A DNA stretch of 64,000 bases from Plectosphaerella cucumerina (GCA_020746995.1 JAGPXD010000003.1:5394001-5458000); one strand, 5' to 3'; positions 33,684 through 45,784 are shown, counted from the first letter of the stretch. Made by a program: numbers and translations. The notes: generated from the letters alone by a model not told the origin.

Positions 33684-34009
33684 GGGACGATATGGAGAGA
33701 GCAAAGATGGTGACGAGCCAGTAGCTTTCAATCCCTGGTCTTTATTCCCACTGACAATTCGAGATTATGAAGGAAGCAGAAACCACGGTGAGTTTCAGAG
33801 CAGAGAGCGAGGAAAGATCGGAGCGAAGAAACGAGCGGTATAGAACGACAAGATATTTATGATTAGGAGAAATAAGAAACCCTCGGCAGTGTCTAGTCTA
33901 AGATGAGAAATGTAAAGAAAATCAAAAGGTGGAAAAGAAAAGATACCGCCATGATGCAGGTTGGAGATGTCAACCCGAAGGACACTCCCCAGCGCAACAT
34001 GCCACCCCC
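33684..34009. other. 3' intergenic region between convergent transporters
   Basis: About 325 bases, A-rich after the DHA2 stop; the two 3' UTRs probably share it. No gene seen. Confidence 0.5.
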
Positions 34010-37000
34010 TCAGTTCTCGGCCTTCTTCGTGGCCTTGGTGCGCAACTTCATCATCAGGTACACCATGCCGTAGCACACAACGACGAAAGCAATTACGATG
34101 CCCGTGTTCCTCCAGCCGAAACTCTCCGCCTCAAGATTGAGCGTCTGCAGGAAGTCGCTGCCCTGCGAGTACTGACACACCTCGCAGCCGCTGGTGGCTT
34201 CGGGGTTGAGCAGATTCGTGCCGGCACCCATGCCCTGCTGGTACATGGCGAGGTAGTCCCCGCAAGTCTGGTTGACGGGCGGGTCGAAGATGGCCAGCTC
34301 GTTTTGCTTGCAAACGACGGACTTATCCCAGGTGGTGAACACCAGGAGGGCACTCATCAGGTAGTTGTAGGGGTCGAGGTAGTAGATCCTGCGATGGGTG
34401 TCAGTGAGGTGTGCCGACGACGCAAATAGGGACTGAACCTACCAGTAGCGCCAGAAGGGCTCGATCTGGCTGTATGGCACCATGACGCCACAGAAGGAGA
34501 CGAGGGTCGTGATGACAAGCGGGTTGACGAGGGATGCGAACACGGCATTGGGGGTGTAGGCAGCGATCATCTGACCGATGCCTGTGTAGAGAAGCTCATA
34601 CAAGATCCGCATGGAATGTTAGTTGTGTGCAATGAGCAGATGCAGAGGACGAAACTCACCACAACGAAGAAGACGCTTCCGGCGCTGTATGGGTTCGAAG
34701 GCAGCCCGGCGGTGAAGTACCACCCGACGTAGTACAGCAGGGCACAAACAACAAGGTAGGGCAGCTCCGACACAATCAGGCCCGTAACAAAAGGAGCCCA
34801 GTGGTACATCTTGCTCTTCTTCTCGCGAGCCTCGTAGATATCGCGGCGGTCGAGGAAAAGGGGCTGCAACTGGGAGATAACGCCAGGCGCTACCAGGATG
34901 AAGTTGAAGACCGTGAACAGATTCTGTTGCAGGTCCGTGAGGCTGTCCCCGATCATCCAGAACGTGAAACCGTTGAGTAGCGGAAGGGTGATGTGGACGG
35001 CGAACTTGTTGTTGATGTAGTCGGTGTTGCGGAAGAGGGCGACGTTCATGCGGTGCGTCACAAGCTTGACCTGCGTCCAGATGGGCGCGGCAAACTCGTG
35101 GCCGTCGTCGGTGGTGTTCGAATCGCGGCTGGCGGCTGAGGAGATCATCTCGTCCAGCTCAAGCGTCAACTTCTCGTGCTCGGGTGACTGCAGCCAGACC
35201 TGAGTCCAGTCGGTGCCCTCCTGCTGGCCGGCGCCGGTCACCACGTCGATCATGTGCTCCGCGGGATTGACGTCGGCAGGGCAGGATTCTCCGTTGCGAG
35301 CGAAATAGTCCTTCACAGTGGAAGCTTCCTCGCCGATATCACCAAAGTAGACCGTGCGGCCACCAGTGGTGAGAAGAAGTAGGGTGTCGAACTGGGCGAA
35401 TAGCTGCGCTGAAGGTTGATGGATGGTTACAAGAATGGCTTGCCCGATATCGGCGAGTTTCCTCAGAAATCTCACAGTGTTGAACGCTGCCTGCCCATCC
35501 AGTCCAGAAGTCGGTTCGTCCAAGAAGATCAATATGCTGGGCTTAGCAACAAGCTCAACCCCGATAGTCAGGCGCTTCCTCTGTTCGACCGACAACCCTG
35601 CCCCAGGGCGGCCGACCAAGGTGTTCTCAAGGTCGTTAAGCTCGAGGAGGTTGATGATCGTATCCACGTAGCGAAGCTTCTCATCGTCGGGCGTCTCTCT
35701 AGACTGGCGAAGTAGGGCGGAGAACTCGAGCGCCTCTCGGACGGTTGTCAGCGGCTCATGAATATCAAGCTGCTCAACATAGCCAGCAGAGCGCTGGAAG
35801 GACATGGGAAGAGGCCGTCCGTCGACCAAAACGGAACCGTGGATAGTACCCTCGGTTTTGCGCTGGGCAAGCACATCCAGAAGTGTGGTTTTCCCCGCGC
35901 CCGAGGAGCCCATAAGCGCGCCCAGCATCCCCGGCTTGACGTAGCCCTGCACGTCGTTCAGCAGAACCCGATCACCTTCGGACGTCTTGACGGTATACGT
36001 CAGGTTCTTCCAGGTGAAGATGCTCTTGTTGCGAATGAGATCCTCTCCGGCGTCGTTGCCCGCAGGTGACGAGGGGCTGTCCCGCTTCTCGGCCGACTGG
36101 GTCTCCTCATCCGCCGGCTGCAAAAGGTGGCTGGCCTTGCTCAGCTTCTCGCGGGGGATGAGCAGGCTGCGCCCACCCTCGCCCATCAACTTCCATCGCG
36201 ATGTGAAGAAGACGCAGAGGCCGACGAAGAGCACCCACCAGGCGCAGACAATGCCGAAGTTGCGCCAAATGTGACCGCGGCTGAAGTCGAGAGCGTTCAG
36301 GTACTCGTCGCCTGACACGCTGGTGGCACCGGGCTGGGCACCCAGAACACCCATGCAGGACTGTCCTCCTTCGCCCGCTGCGTATCCGGGGCCGTTGGGC
36401 ACGATGTACGGGCCGACACACGCGTAGTCCCGTCCCGAGAATTCGTTGGCGAGAAGCGTCTCAAAGCCATAAGCCATGGGATTGATCCACCAGATCCAGC
36501 TGAGCCAAGGGTGCATCTCGGACTTGGCAATCATGTAGCCCATGTAGACGAAGAGTGTGGCGGTGGAAAAGCCTGACACCTTGGTGGCGGCATCGAAGGT
36601 CGGAAACGCTGCGCCAACAAGGCGGTAGAACGAGGTCATAGCCATGGCGGTCATGAAGTTGGTGATCCAATAGGTGAAAAACGCGGCCGCCGTTGTCTTT
36701 AAGCCGACCATGAAGTAGTAGACGATGCCGAACTGGGTGATCTGGAAAAGAAGAATAGGGAAGTCGGCCGCGATCTGCGCAAAGACAAAGGCGGTTGGGC
36801 TGTACAGAGCAAACGAGCGGTGCTTGGCCAGGATAGGCCTTCCGGTGAAGGAATCGGTGACTTCCGAGAGAGCGATGAGGGCATTGTAGAGGACCGAAAA
36901 GAAGAGAGCGCCGCCCTTGAGGAAGAGACCGGCGGAATTGTCAGGAGCAGCGTAGAAGAGCGAACCACCCACCAGGGCTTGGATCAAGGTGGCCGCCTGC

Positions 37001-38352
37001 TTCAGAATCAGGGTCGACTTATCACCCCACATGATCTGATACTGCCTGATGACGGCAGCCTTGATCTGTACCGACAGACTGGTGGTCAGGGGCGACGACT
37101 TGGAGACGCCAGCGTGCTTCTCGTGAGCCACAGACTCCTTGAAAAGAGTCGTGTTCTCTGCGGCTTCTGGACCCGACAGATACTCCCGGCACTCCTGCAG
37201 CATCGCAGGCATGATCGATGAGGAGTTGTAGGCGGCAAGAACGTCACCAGCCGTCCGAGGGAAGGAGTCTTGGTGCTCGGGAGCGATGATGCGTTCAGTG
37301 GGAACAGTGACGCCGGTCAAGAAGTCGGCCGAGTTCGACCCGTCGAGCTTGAGGAAGCCAAGGTCGTGCATGAAGGGCAAGGCTTCTTCACGGGGGCCGT
37401 AGTAGATCTGTTTGGCCTCGTCAAGGACCAAAACCTTGTCGAAGTTCTCGTAGATACCGTTACCGGCCTGGTACAAGGTGACAATCGTGGTAAGGCCAAG
37501 GACGTCCGTCATGACCCGCATGGCCTTGATCCACTCGAGGGCGGTGTTGGCGTCGAGACCTCGGGTTGAGTTGTCCCAGCAGAAGATGCTGCCGCGCGTT
37601 GCAAGGCACTCGAGAATAGAGACGCGCTTTCGTTCGCCGCCAGAGACGCCGCGGTGGAACGCATCGCCAACCTTGGTTGTTGCCGTGTGAGAGATCCCAG
37701 CCAGGCGAAGGAGGAAATCCTTGTTCTCCTCGATGTACTGCTGGGTGCTGGTCACACCGGGAGGCAGAGATCGGGGCATCTTGTTTCGGGCGGCGAACTT
37801 GATCGTGTCTTGGACCGTCAACATCGGGTAGAAGATCTCTTCCTCGGTGTTCATGATGATCTGTCCGCGATAGCCCTCAGCCTCCTTGGTGTTCATGGTG
37901 CCGAAATGGACGTCCCCGGTGACTTCCTTGTAGCCGAGGCGGTTGTTCGAAAGGACGTTGAGGAGAGTCGTGCAGCCCGCGCCAGGACGTCCAAGAACGA
38001 GAAGCATCTCGCCGGGCTTGACGCAGCCGAATGAGTTGTCGAGAATGGTTTTGCTCGGGGCAGATCTGCTCTTGTGGAAGGGATAGAGCTGGGATAGGAC
38101 GTTTTCGCTGAAGGTGGCGCTGCTGTCGACGCCAGTGACCGTGAGATTTTGCCAGGTTACGCCAAGTCGCCTGGGTTTCTCGCCGGCCTCTTCTGATCGA
38201 TCATGCTGGGCTCGCACTTCGTCTGCCATGTGCCATGGGTTTCGTGCTCGCGTCGGCAGCTTCTGGAGATCGACTGCATCTTCTTCCTGCTGGCCAGCTC
38301 TCGCTGTCAGAGTATGGACGGACTCAATGTCCGTCGTAGAAGGTGAACTCAT
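34010..38352 (-). CDS. PDR-type full-size ABC transporter (ABCG)
   Basis: Three exons (38352-34660, 34594-34443, 34388-34010) give about 1407 residues in frame with the layout NBD1-TMD1-NBD2-TMD2. NBD1 has the fungal PDR Walker A with Cys (GRPGAGCTTLLNVLS) and signature VSGGERKR. NBD2 has the standard Walker A GSSGAGKTTLLDVL and the degenerate signature LSVEQRKRLTI. This asymmetry is the PDR hallmark. The extracellular loop near the end is rich in Cys. Plasma-membrane export of drugs, plant toxins or metabolites is expected. The first intron ends in TATGAG and splices away LYE, which relatives usually keep (FVxLYEFLYTGIGQ), so that acceptor is doubtful. The second (34389-34442) is convincing (YWIYYLDPYNYLM). 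Confidence 0.9.
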
Positions 38353-39275
38353 GGCGGGAGGTTGTAATCAATGAATCTTTGTGGGATGAAACGTACTTCG
38401 AAATTCCAATAGAGAAAACAGCGAGTGATGGAGTTTTTGTCCTTTTGCAAAAGCATCATATCTAGGTACATGTGCTCCATGCTGAACTAATCGGCAACTA
38501 CAGTGCCAAAGCCACCGCGGAAGCCGTGCTCTCCACAGGGAGCCAGAGCAAACCTCAACAACACTTGACTACGATTTGTAAGAAGTCTTGATGATGCGGA
38601 CATCTCTGCGAATGTCTGCGCGGCAATCTCCTGCAGCGATGTGCTTTATCATGACGTCTTATAAAAGGCGCCGCGGAGGATAAAAAAACAATCCCAGCTC
38701 AAGATAGGGTCCACTCTGCGAAGGGATCGGGCTGAGTGCTTATGCAAGGACCCCGAGATCTGTCTCGCACCATGACTCGCCTGGATTATTTGATTATGTG
38801 ACAAGTCCGATCAGCAGCCCGAACCAGCCTGATAGCGGGTTGACTAAAAGACACACTGGAACAGATACACCCAGACGACGGAGGAGCAGGACATCCGAAA
38901 AGGAATAGTCCAATGGACGTCTTAATAGTACCTGTGCAAGTCCCACGACATGACAGTTCGTGCTAAGTCCCGCAACGAAGCGCCGCAGCGAGATATGTTT
39001 GGACTGCCATGATGTGTTAAAGCGGCGAGGGATGCGGTCTGTAGCTCGGCTTGCAAGGGGGCCCGGCAGGATGATCTCACACCTGCTCGCAAGGCCGGCT
39101 TCCGACAAAAGCCTCCGCGGAAGGTTCAAATACTTCTGACAGCCCCGGGCATCTTACGTCCTCCCACGCCTGGACCTCCGGCCACTTCCTACGCTTCTCA
39201 GCCTCCATTTTTACGTGGTCTCTCATGAGGATCACATGCTGATCATTTGTTGCTCTCTTCGAACCACAGTCCACG
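38353..39275. promoter_or_regulatory. divergent promoter, ABC transporter / Zn2Cys6 regulator
   Basis: About 920 bases with three CCGCGGA sites (38515, 38671, 39115). The last is a full TCCGCGGA palindrome, the yeast Pdr1/Pdr3 response-element consensus. TATAAAA occurs at 38660. Confidence 0.55.
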
Positions 39276-40466
39276 ATGAAGGCGACAACAGTCCACCCCA
39301 CGCAGCAGCGCTCTTCCTGCGAGGGCTGCAGGAAGCAAAAGGCCAGGTGCCAGCGAATCAACCCAGAGGACCCAAAGTGCGCACGATGCATATTACACAA
39401 GATCGACTGCATTGGCGGCCGGCAGAAGAAGATCGGGAGACCCAAGCGAGCGCCCCCTGCGGGTCGAGATGCTAGATCCGCCAAGGTGCATGGCGGCGCA
39501 GCAACACAACCACATGCATCCATCGCGGGAGCCTGGCAGTCCGACTCATCCACACCAATGGTCCCACACCATCAATCTGCCACCCCTGTCCAGAACGACG
39601 CCTCCTGGGATGGCTTCCTGCCATCGCCTCCCGACATGGGACTCTCGTCGCCGCAGGCGTACGTCAGCCCGAGCAGAATCGATCCCACTTGGCACGCTTC
39701 ATATCCCTCGCCTGAAAGCACGTTCAACGTGGCCTCCCACATAATCGATCCCGCCTCAGACTCCGACATCACGTCAGAGTTTGACCTGGCACCGCCGAAC
39801 ACCGACATCACTTCGTATGCGTTGACCACGCTTTCCCTGATGAATGTCGGCCTGTACGGAAGATTGCAGACAGCCGAGACTTACAAAGACAAGTTGACCC
39901 TCGAGTTGATCATTGGGCAGCGCGGCCCTCTCTTCACGAACAACACCACACTAGCCCAATTCACGCTCAACGTGGCCCATGAGTTCTTGTCGGTCTTGGA
40001 AACCCTACCGGCGGGCTGCATTGACAACCAGAAGCCGAACCCTCCCAGGGTCGAGCTGCCCACTCCCCTCAGCCTTCTCATCACGAGCATCTTCAAGCAA
40101 TTATTGGACCTCTACGATCTGAATCTCAGCCAAATCACGCCCCGTCTCGATCGACTGGAGACCGAACCGGTCGCGCCGTTTCCTGGCCCGAGATCCGAAG
40201 TGTGGCAACTGGCTGACGCATGCGCACAGGGGGTGCTCTTCCTCCAGATGATGCTTCAGCTGCTCAACCAGACGGAAAAGACTCTCGGCATCACGTGGGG
40301 CGAGGATCACGGCGAGGGGCTTCTGTCTCCGAGGCAAATGCATACATTATGGAACGAGATCAGCGGCACGCTCGGTCATGGCCTCATGAGAACCGAGATG
40401 ATCAAGGCAGGGATGAAGCACGCCAGTGCCATCATGGCGCGGCTCATCGACAGACGCGTGAAATGA
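39276..40466 (+). CDS. short Zn2Cys6 regulator (AflR-like size)
   Basis: Single exon, 396 residues. The zinc cluster is N-terminal: CEGCRKQKARC, nine residues, CARCILHKIDC, then a basic linker GRPKR. The middle is Ser/Pro-rich. The C-terminal part (residues about 190-390) is helical, with no full fungal-specific transcription-factor domain, as in the small regulators of secondary-metabolite clusters. It is divergent from the ABC transporter gene across a promoter with Pdr-like sites, so it may control that exporter. No biosynthetic gene lies next to it in this window. Confidence 0.8.
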   Translation: MKATTVHPTQQRSSCEGCRKQKARCQRINPEDPKCARCILHKIDCIGGRQKKIGRPKRAPPAGRDARSAKVHGGAATQPHASIAGAWQSDSSTPMVPHHQSATPVQNDASWDGFLPSPPDMGLSSPQAYVSPSRIDPTWHASYPSPESTFNVASHIIDPASDSDITSEFDLAPPNTDITSYALTTLSLMNVGLYGRLQTAETYKDKLTLELIIGQRGPLFTNNTTLAQFTLNVAHEFLSVLETLPAGCIDNQKPNPPRVELPTPLSLLITSIFKQLLDLYDLNLSQITPRLDRLETEPVAPFPGPRSEVWQLADACAQGVLFLQMMLQLLNQTEKTLGITWGEDHGEGLLSPRQMHTLWNEISGTLGHGLMRTEMIKAGMKHASAIMARLIDRRVK

Positions 40467-40596
40467 TAGCTTGCCGGTGACCTCCGTCTTCGCTGGAGAC
40501 AGGTTTAGAGTCAATACACGACTCATCGTTCGCGATAGAACTGCTGGTATGAGGTCAGTTTCTACTTGAGAGTTGATTAGATGTATTCTAGAACCC

Positions 40597-40775
40597 GTCA
40601 ACAAGGACGCAGTCCCTTCAAAGCACAGTGAGAAGTCTGAGGCAAGATCCTGGGAGCCCACAGGGACCTCATTGCATGCATCAATCAGGGCAGCTCTACC
40701 TGCCCTGACGTTTCTGGTTCTCTCCCACGACGTTGAAGGCACCCAAGTGCCATGGACGCATCTAGTCATGCTAGC
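40597..40775 (+). pseudogene. relic of a DHA2-type MFS transporter
   Basis: About 60 codons align with a piece of the intact DHA2 transporter of this window: SKHSEKSE...EPTGTSL matches PKHTENAK...EPKGSSL; AALPALTFLV matches AALLALTILA; GTQVPWTHLVM matches GTKVPWTHPVI. A few residues are missing between blocks and nothing else of the transporter is present on either side. It is squeezed between the stops of two convergent regulator genes, so it is a non-functional remnant. Confidence 0.8.
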
Positions 40776-40799
40776 ACCTAGATACGTACATGCAGGTTG

Positions 40800-43339
40800 T
40801 CACGGAAGCAACTGTGCACTTCCGAAGCCGTCACCACCAAACATGGCCTCGAAGCCCGGGATCCCAGACATCACCTACGGCCCTTGTGTTAGTACAACCA
40901 TCAGAACTTATCAGGCAAGTCATCACTTACCATGGAATCAAACTGTTCCCAGCTCGTCATGTCGGCCAGAGATGCACTCGGGCTGACATTGAAGTCAATC
41001 CCACCGAAGCCCTGAAGGTCCGCCGTTTCGGTTGACAGGAACCCTTCGGGCTGCTGGGCATCCAAGCCGTCGCCTTCACGCTGCCTCTTCATTCCTCTTT
41101 GAGCCCTGCTTGTCTGCCTCCGTGCCTCGATGCGCAGCTCCTCGAGGACAACGCAGTATCGGGATGTGAGCGACCCCTCTTCCGCGATATCTGCGATCTG
41201 AGCCTGACACCTCTCTGCTGCCTGGAGGTACTGCATGTACGTGTCTGGCGGCTCGGCACTCTGCTGGATGGCGTAGATGTAGAGAATCACGGATGCTGAG
41301 AAGGCATAGTATGGGGTGAACTGTGAAGTCTCGTCAGTGTCTTGGTGCAGTTGACGTAGGGGTTTGCTAAGACGCACCCAGTATGCTCTAAACAGCTGCC
41401 CTGCGACTATGATGTGATTGATAGTCTCGACGACATGCATCGCCGCGTCGAGGCACTCCCGGATGCTGTGGTCGGTCTTTGCCTTGGCCGTGGCCTCCTC
41501 GGCGGAAGCCTCTTTCTTTCGTCTGTTGTTCAATTTCGCAAAGTTGTTCAACAGCAGCGGCCTATGTGTGAGGATGAACGTATGCCAGTACGCTAGGTTC
41601 AAGGCATTGCGTTGTCTCGAAAAGATCGGGACCAGTGGTGCGGTATGTGACCGGTCGGTTTCGAGAAAGTGCGCCATACCAGATCGCCAGGACCGCAGCT
41701 CTTTCGTGTACTTCTCTGTCATGGCGAAACGATCTTGAGCGGAACGGGCTTTGATGGAGTACAAGTCTCGGAGAATACCGCTGACGATCTGGGAGAGTCT
41801 GGCAAGGAGTCAGCGCCATTCACATTCGTCCGCAAACAGACAAAGAGTACATACTGAGCGTAAGCTACCACCCCTAGCATCACGGACTGGCCTCTGAGAC
41901 CAAAGCTGACTTCGGACTGCAGCCTCGAAACCAGCATGCTGTCATCGATAGCTGAAGGCAGTTGCTGGTCAATATCGTCGTCGTGGAAAGTTCTCGGCCT
42001 GCCAAGGGCTGTGCTCAGGTAGTTGTCCAGGCTGTACGCGCTCCAGAACGTACGTCGACGACACTCCGCCTGCACCTGGTCCTGAGAAAAGGCGTCGACA
42101 TGACGATTCCGATGCAAGCCAATAGCTACCGCCAGACGAGCAACGGTTCCGAACAGACTCCAGCAGTGGTTGATGCGGGATTCTGATAGTAGCCACAGAC
42201 ATTGGCATAGTCGCGCCTGGACGCTGGCGAGACGGACTGCCCCTTGCTCCCGGGAGAGCTGATACGTTCCCGCAAGGTAATACCGCAGACTGCCTTGTCA
42301 GTACGATCATCTCGCGGCGAGTCAAGAGAACGCCACTCACCTCATCTCGATACTTTGCTCGCTCGGCCGCGGCGCCATGTGCTGCTGGGCCACAGCAAAC
42401 ATCATGAACAGCACCGCCGTGCGAGTCGGGGCCTCGCTCGGATCGTTCATGGCGCCCATCGTATCGTAGAACTCCTCAAGCCACTGCTCCACAGTCGGTC
42501 GGTGAAGGAACCGGTCGACCGGCACCGCAAAGTCAAAGTACCGCTCCAGCAGCTTCGTGGTATGCTCGCGAGTCAAACTCAGGTAGAAGCTGGGGTTCAG
42601 GTAAGGCGGATGCTGGTCGTGCCCCGTCCCTGAAACCATGTTGTTGCGCGAGAGTGGCGCATCGCCAAAATTGAAGATGGGTGTTCCTTGGGAGAAGGTC
42701 TGGGAGCCCTGAAGTCGTTTCTGCATTCGCAGGAGAAAGGAGACGCCCGAAGACGGCCCGACATAGTGGCCCTCGAGGTCGGTCTGGGTGGGCTCGGGCG
42801 AGGCGCGAGAAAGCGGCTCGTTTGATGTCTCGTGGTCGTCTGTTGATATCGGTTCCAGTGACGAAGAGGCCTGGCCGAGCTGTACAGATGGTGCCCTTGG
42901 TGCTGCTGGGAGACCAGGAAGGGTTGGCGAGAATGGGATTGATCCCAGGCTGGGTCCTTGGGTTGTGCGAGGGCGGTCTTGAAGCTGAGTCGACGTTTCT
43001 GACGACACCAAAGCAGGCGGACGTCCACGGAAGTATGACGCCGTGTATGTACATGCCAGCTGGGTCTCAGTGCAAAGGCGGCAGGGGTGCAGCCCGTTAC
43101 ATTTCGTTTTCCTCCTATCGATGGCACCCTGTGCGTCAGTCGGGCCGTTTCATAGATGCCAATCTGGATCTATCAGGACGGAAAAGGCAGACTCACTTCT
43201 TACAGCGGTCGCAGGCCCGTGTGACGCGAGCCCGCTGCTGCTGTTGCTGTTGCTTCTTTCGGGCCGATGTCCCGCCTCCCCCGGGGGATGATGCCAGGCC
43301 GGGGCTCTGGCTGCCCAATGCGTCCACGGCGATGTCCAT
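40800..43339 (-). CDS. Zn2Cys6 transcription factor with fungal-specific domain
   Basis: Six exons (43339-43197, 43114-42341, 42289-41855, 41798-41378, 41320-40931, 40874-40800) give 745 residues in frame. A poly-Gln tract precedes the zinc cluster. The cluster is split by an 82-bp intron: exon 1 ends at RACDRCK and exon 2 continues KRKTKC, then PCRLC...C, giving CX2CX6CX5CX2CX6C. YYLAGTYQLSREQGAV, RRRTFWSAYSLDNYLS and LGRPRTFHDDDIDQQLP are classical for the fungal-specific transcription-factor domain. A last short exon encodes the C-terminus (GIPGFEAMFGGDGFG), a common end in this family. Start taken at the Met of MDIAVDALG; a Met 33 codons upstream is also in frame. Confidence 0.88.
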
Positions 43340-43860
43340 GTCTGAGAGGTGGGCGACTCGAGTGGCCGTCCGTCCAGTTGTTTTGCATTTCCGAAACTGG
43401 GGAAGATGCGGGACGGATACTCGGGCGACGAAGTACAAGATGACGGCACTCGGATGAGTCTGGGTCGGAGGCCGGAAGGTGAGGAGATCGCGGGGACGGA
43501 CCTCTCCACATTTGGGCCGGGCGGGGAGATCTTGGGGTGGCCATTGGTGACGCTTGGAGGGACTTGTCTTCTTTTTGTTTGGCGTCGGATATATATCCGT
43601 CCATGTGGCAGAACCAGGTGCTTTATGAAGTGAGCGGTTAGGGTCCCAGGTAAAGTTACAGATGAGTTTGGAAGGCAGTGAAAGTATTTGTCCCTACGCA
43701 GTTATGATCTTCGAATATCGACACAAACCCACACCTTTCGCGACAACTCCTCCAAGCCAAGTAGTCAGGTCCCTATGACAGTGTCGGAACACTCAACCAT
43801 GTCATCTTAACTGCGAACGTCCACCTTCTGCTGTCGCATGCAGAACAGCCGTGTGATCCT
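43340..43860. other. intergenic region upstream of the Zn2Cys6 gene
   Basis: About 520 bases. Part is the promoter of the minus-strand regulator and part the 3' UTR of the ubiquitin-like gene. No gene seen. Confidence 0.45.
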
Positions 43861-45190
43861 CTACATATCAGGAATGGCGTGCATGGCACCCCACTCGACC
43901 GCGCGGAATTTTCTGTTGTCCGCCATGACATCCAAGATCTTCTTGGTGACTCCGACAACATCTCTCCATCCCTCAGGAGTCGCTGGTCCACCCTGATTTG
44001 CCATCCAGACGTTGTGTTCCTCCGTGTTGCGAGGTACTCCGCCAAACACCATGAAGACCCTGACCACGGCGTCGGGCTTTTTGCTGAAGGTGAGGCGGGC
44101 CGCCTTCTCGTACTCGGCCTGTTCGACAAAGTTGAGGGCAATGTCGAAGTTCTTCTGGTGGAGCTCGTAGAACTTGGGGAGCCAAAAGGTGATGAAGTCG
44201 GTGCGCATTGCCGGCGTCAGGCAGAGGGCCTCGAGGCACTTGTAGAGGTAGGGAATGAGCTCATCGCGTTCGAGGAGTCGGCTGCGAGCTGGGGTGAGGT
44301 TGGGCGTGTTAGGGGTGAAGCTTCGGTTGTGAATGACAGTGCCACTCTTGGGCAGGACAGTCTCCGCTTCCCAGAACAGGCAGCTGGCGTAAATATCGGT
44401 GGCGTGGTCGAACATGATGCTATCAGCTCCGACGTCCACAGTCCAGGCAACCGAAGACTTGGAAGGAGTCGACTCGACGTCCTTCATGGGCGGGTAGATC
44501 ACCGTGAGCTCCCAGTCATCGCTCAAGTAAACTCCCACTGCGAGATTCGGGATTGTATCTCGCGTCATGAGGTAAATGGCGGGCTTCGCACCACGCATGG
44601 GCAACACCAGGTGGATGTCACTGCCCTCTTGAACAGACACGTCGCTCAGTGTTGAAGAGTCTTTCAGAACATGTCCAGCGAAAACCAGCCTCTGTTGGTC
44701 CGTCGGTATTCCCTCTCGATCTTGTATGAGACCTTTGACTGCCAGAACGTTCATGTCCAAACGAACACGCATCGGGATTGTCTCTAGAAACCATTGTTAG
44801 GACCGAGAGATGCAATATGCTGGGATCATGATCTACGGGTCACTTACTGCCGGTGAGCGTCTTGATTTGAATGTCGACACTTCGACTGGGGGAGTTCAGA
44901 ATCGAATCGCTTTCCTCGTCGTCACTGTCAAAGCAAAAAGATTTGTTTCCTTCGCCGTCCAAAGAAACCATCATTCGACATCTGTCAGGAAGACGGAAGT
45001 TGGGCAGAGCGGAGGAATCGAGCTCGAGAGGAACGTCGGACCAGTCGGGATGAACTGTGATGATGATCTTGTCTTCATCCATGTCGCCGAGAGAGAGAAA
45101 TCGCCTGACTTTAATCATAAGGTCCTGCCACGAGCAGGGGTAGCCGATCACCCGGTTGCGGTATCCGTGGACGAGGATGGCCACAGGCAT
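43861..45190 (-). CDS. ubiquitin-like domain protein of unknown function
   Basis: Two exons (45190-44848, 44783-43861) give 421 residues. The intron lies inside the ubiquitin-like fold: exon 1 ends at DIQIKTLTG and exon 2 goes on with KTIPMRVRLDMNVL. The domain (about residues 107-182) keeps IQDREGIPTDQQRLVFAG and the LHLVL-like strand (IHLVLPMRGA), clearly related to ubiquitin. It lacks the free terminal GlyGly and continues for about 240 residues, so it cannot be processed as ubiquitin. The N-terminal ~100 residues form another globular-looking part ending in an acidic, Ser-rich linker. Similar ubiquitin-like multi-part proteins occur in Sordariomycetes without known roles. Confidence 0.75.
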
Positions 45191-45784
45191 GATGAGAAAG
45201 GATGGTCGCAGTGTGTCTCCGTCGAGTAGTCGTTGTGCAATCGTAATGCAAAGAAGAAGAAGATCAGGCGTGTTTCCGATGCAGCGGAGGTGTGAGAAGA
45301 GAGATGGGGAAAAAAATCCAGGGTGCAAGTTCATGGGATGGAAGGTGTGGGAAGAATTGAGCCGGCTGCAAGTGGAGTTCTGTCGGGCGTGCCTGCCTAC
45401 TCCTGAGGCAAGATGGAGCCTAGGTTGGCATAAGCCAACGTGAATGGAATAAAGCAGGAAGGTACCGAGCTCGTCAACTAGAGTGGCCGGGAAGGTGCCA
45501 AAACCCAGCCTCGAGGCAATAAACGAAGACGGGAAAAACTTCCAGCAATCAGTATCCCTTGACCCATGTCAAGGAAGATAACAGGTCTAGGATTTCCATT
45601 CATCGAATCCAAGAAGCAAGGTTTCATCAGCTCATTCAGGTAGATACTCCAACTGCAATGTATTTCCAGAGATGAGATGTTATACACAAAGAAGCCAACC
45701 CGCCAACGCCTCCCAGTGAAAGATTCGAATGCCATGGGTATCAGAGGTCCTGTCCGCGCTTTTCCTTACACTTTTCCCCCCTTC
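45191..45784. other. intergenic region
   Basis: About 590 bases between the ubiquitin-like gene start and the NAD(H) kinase stop on the same strand; promoter of the first and 3' UTR of the second. No gene seen. Confidence 0.45.
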
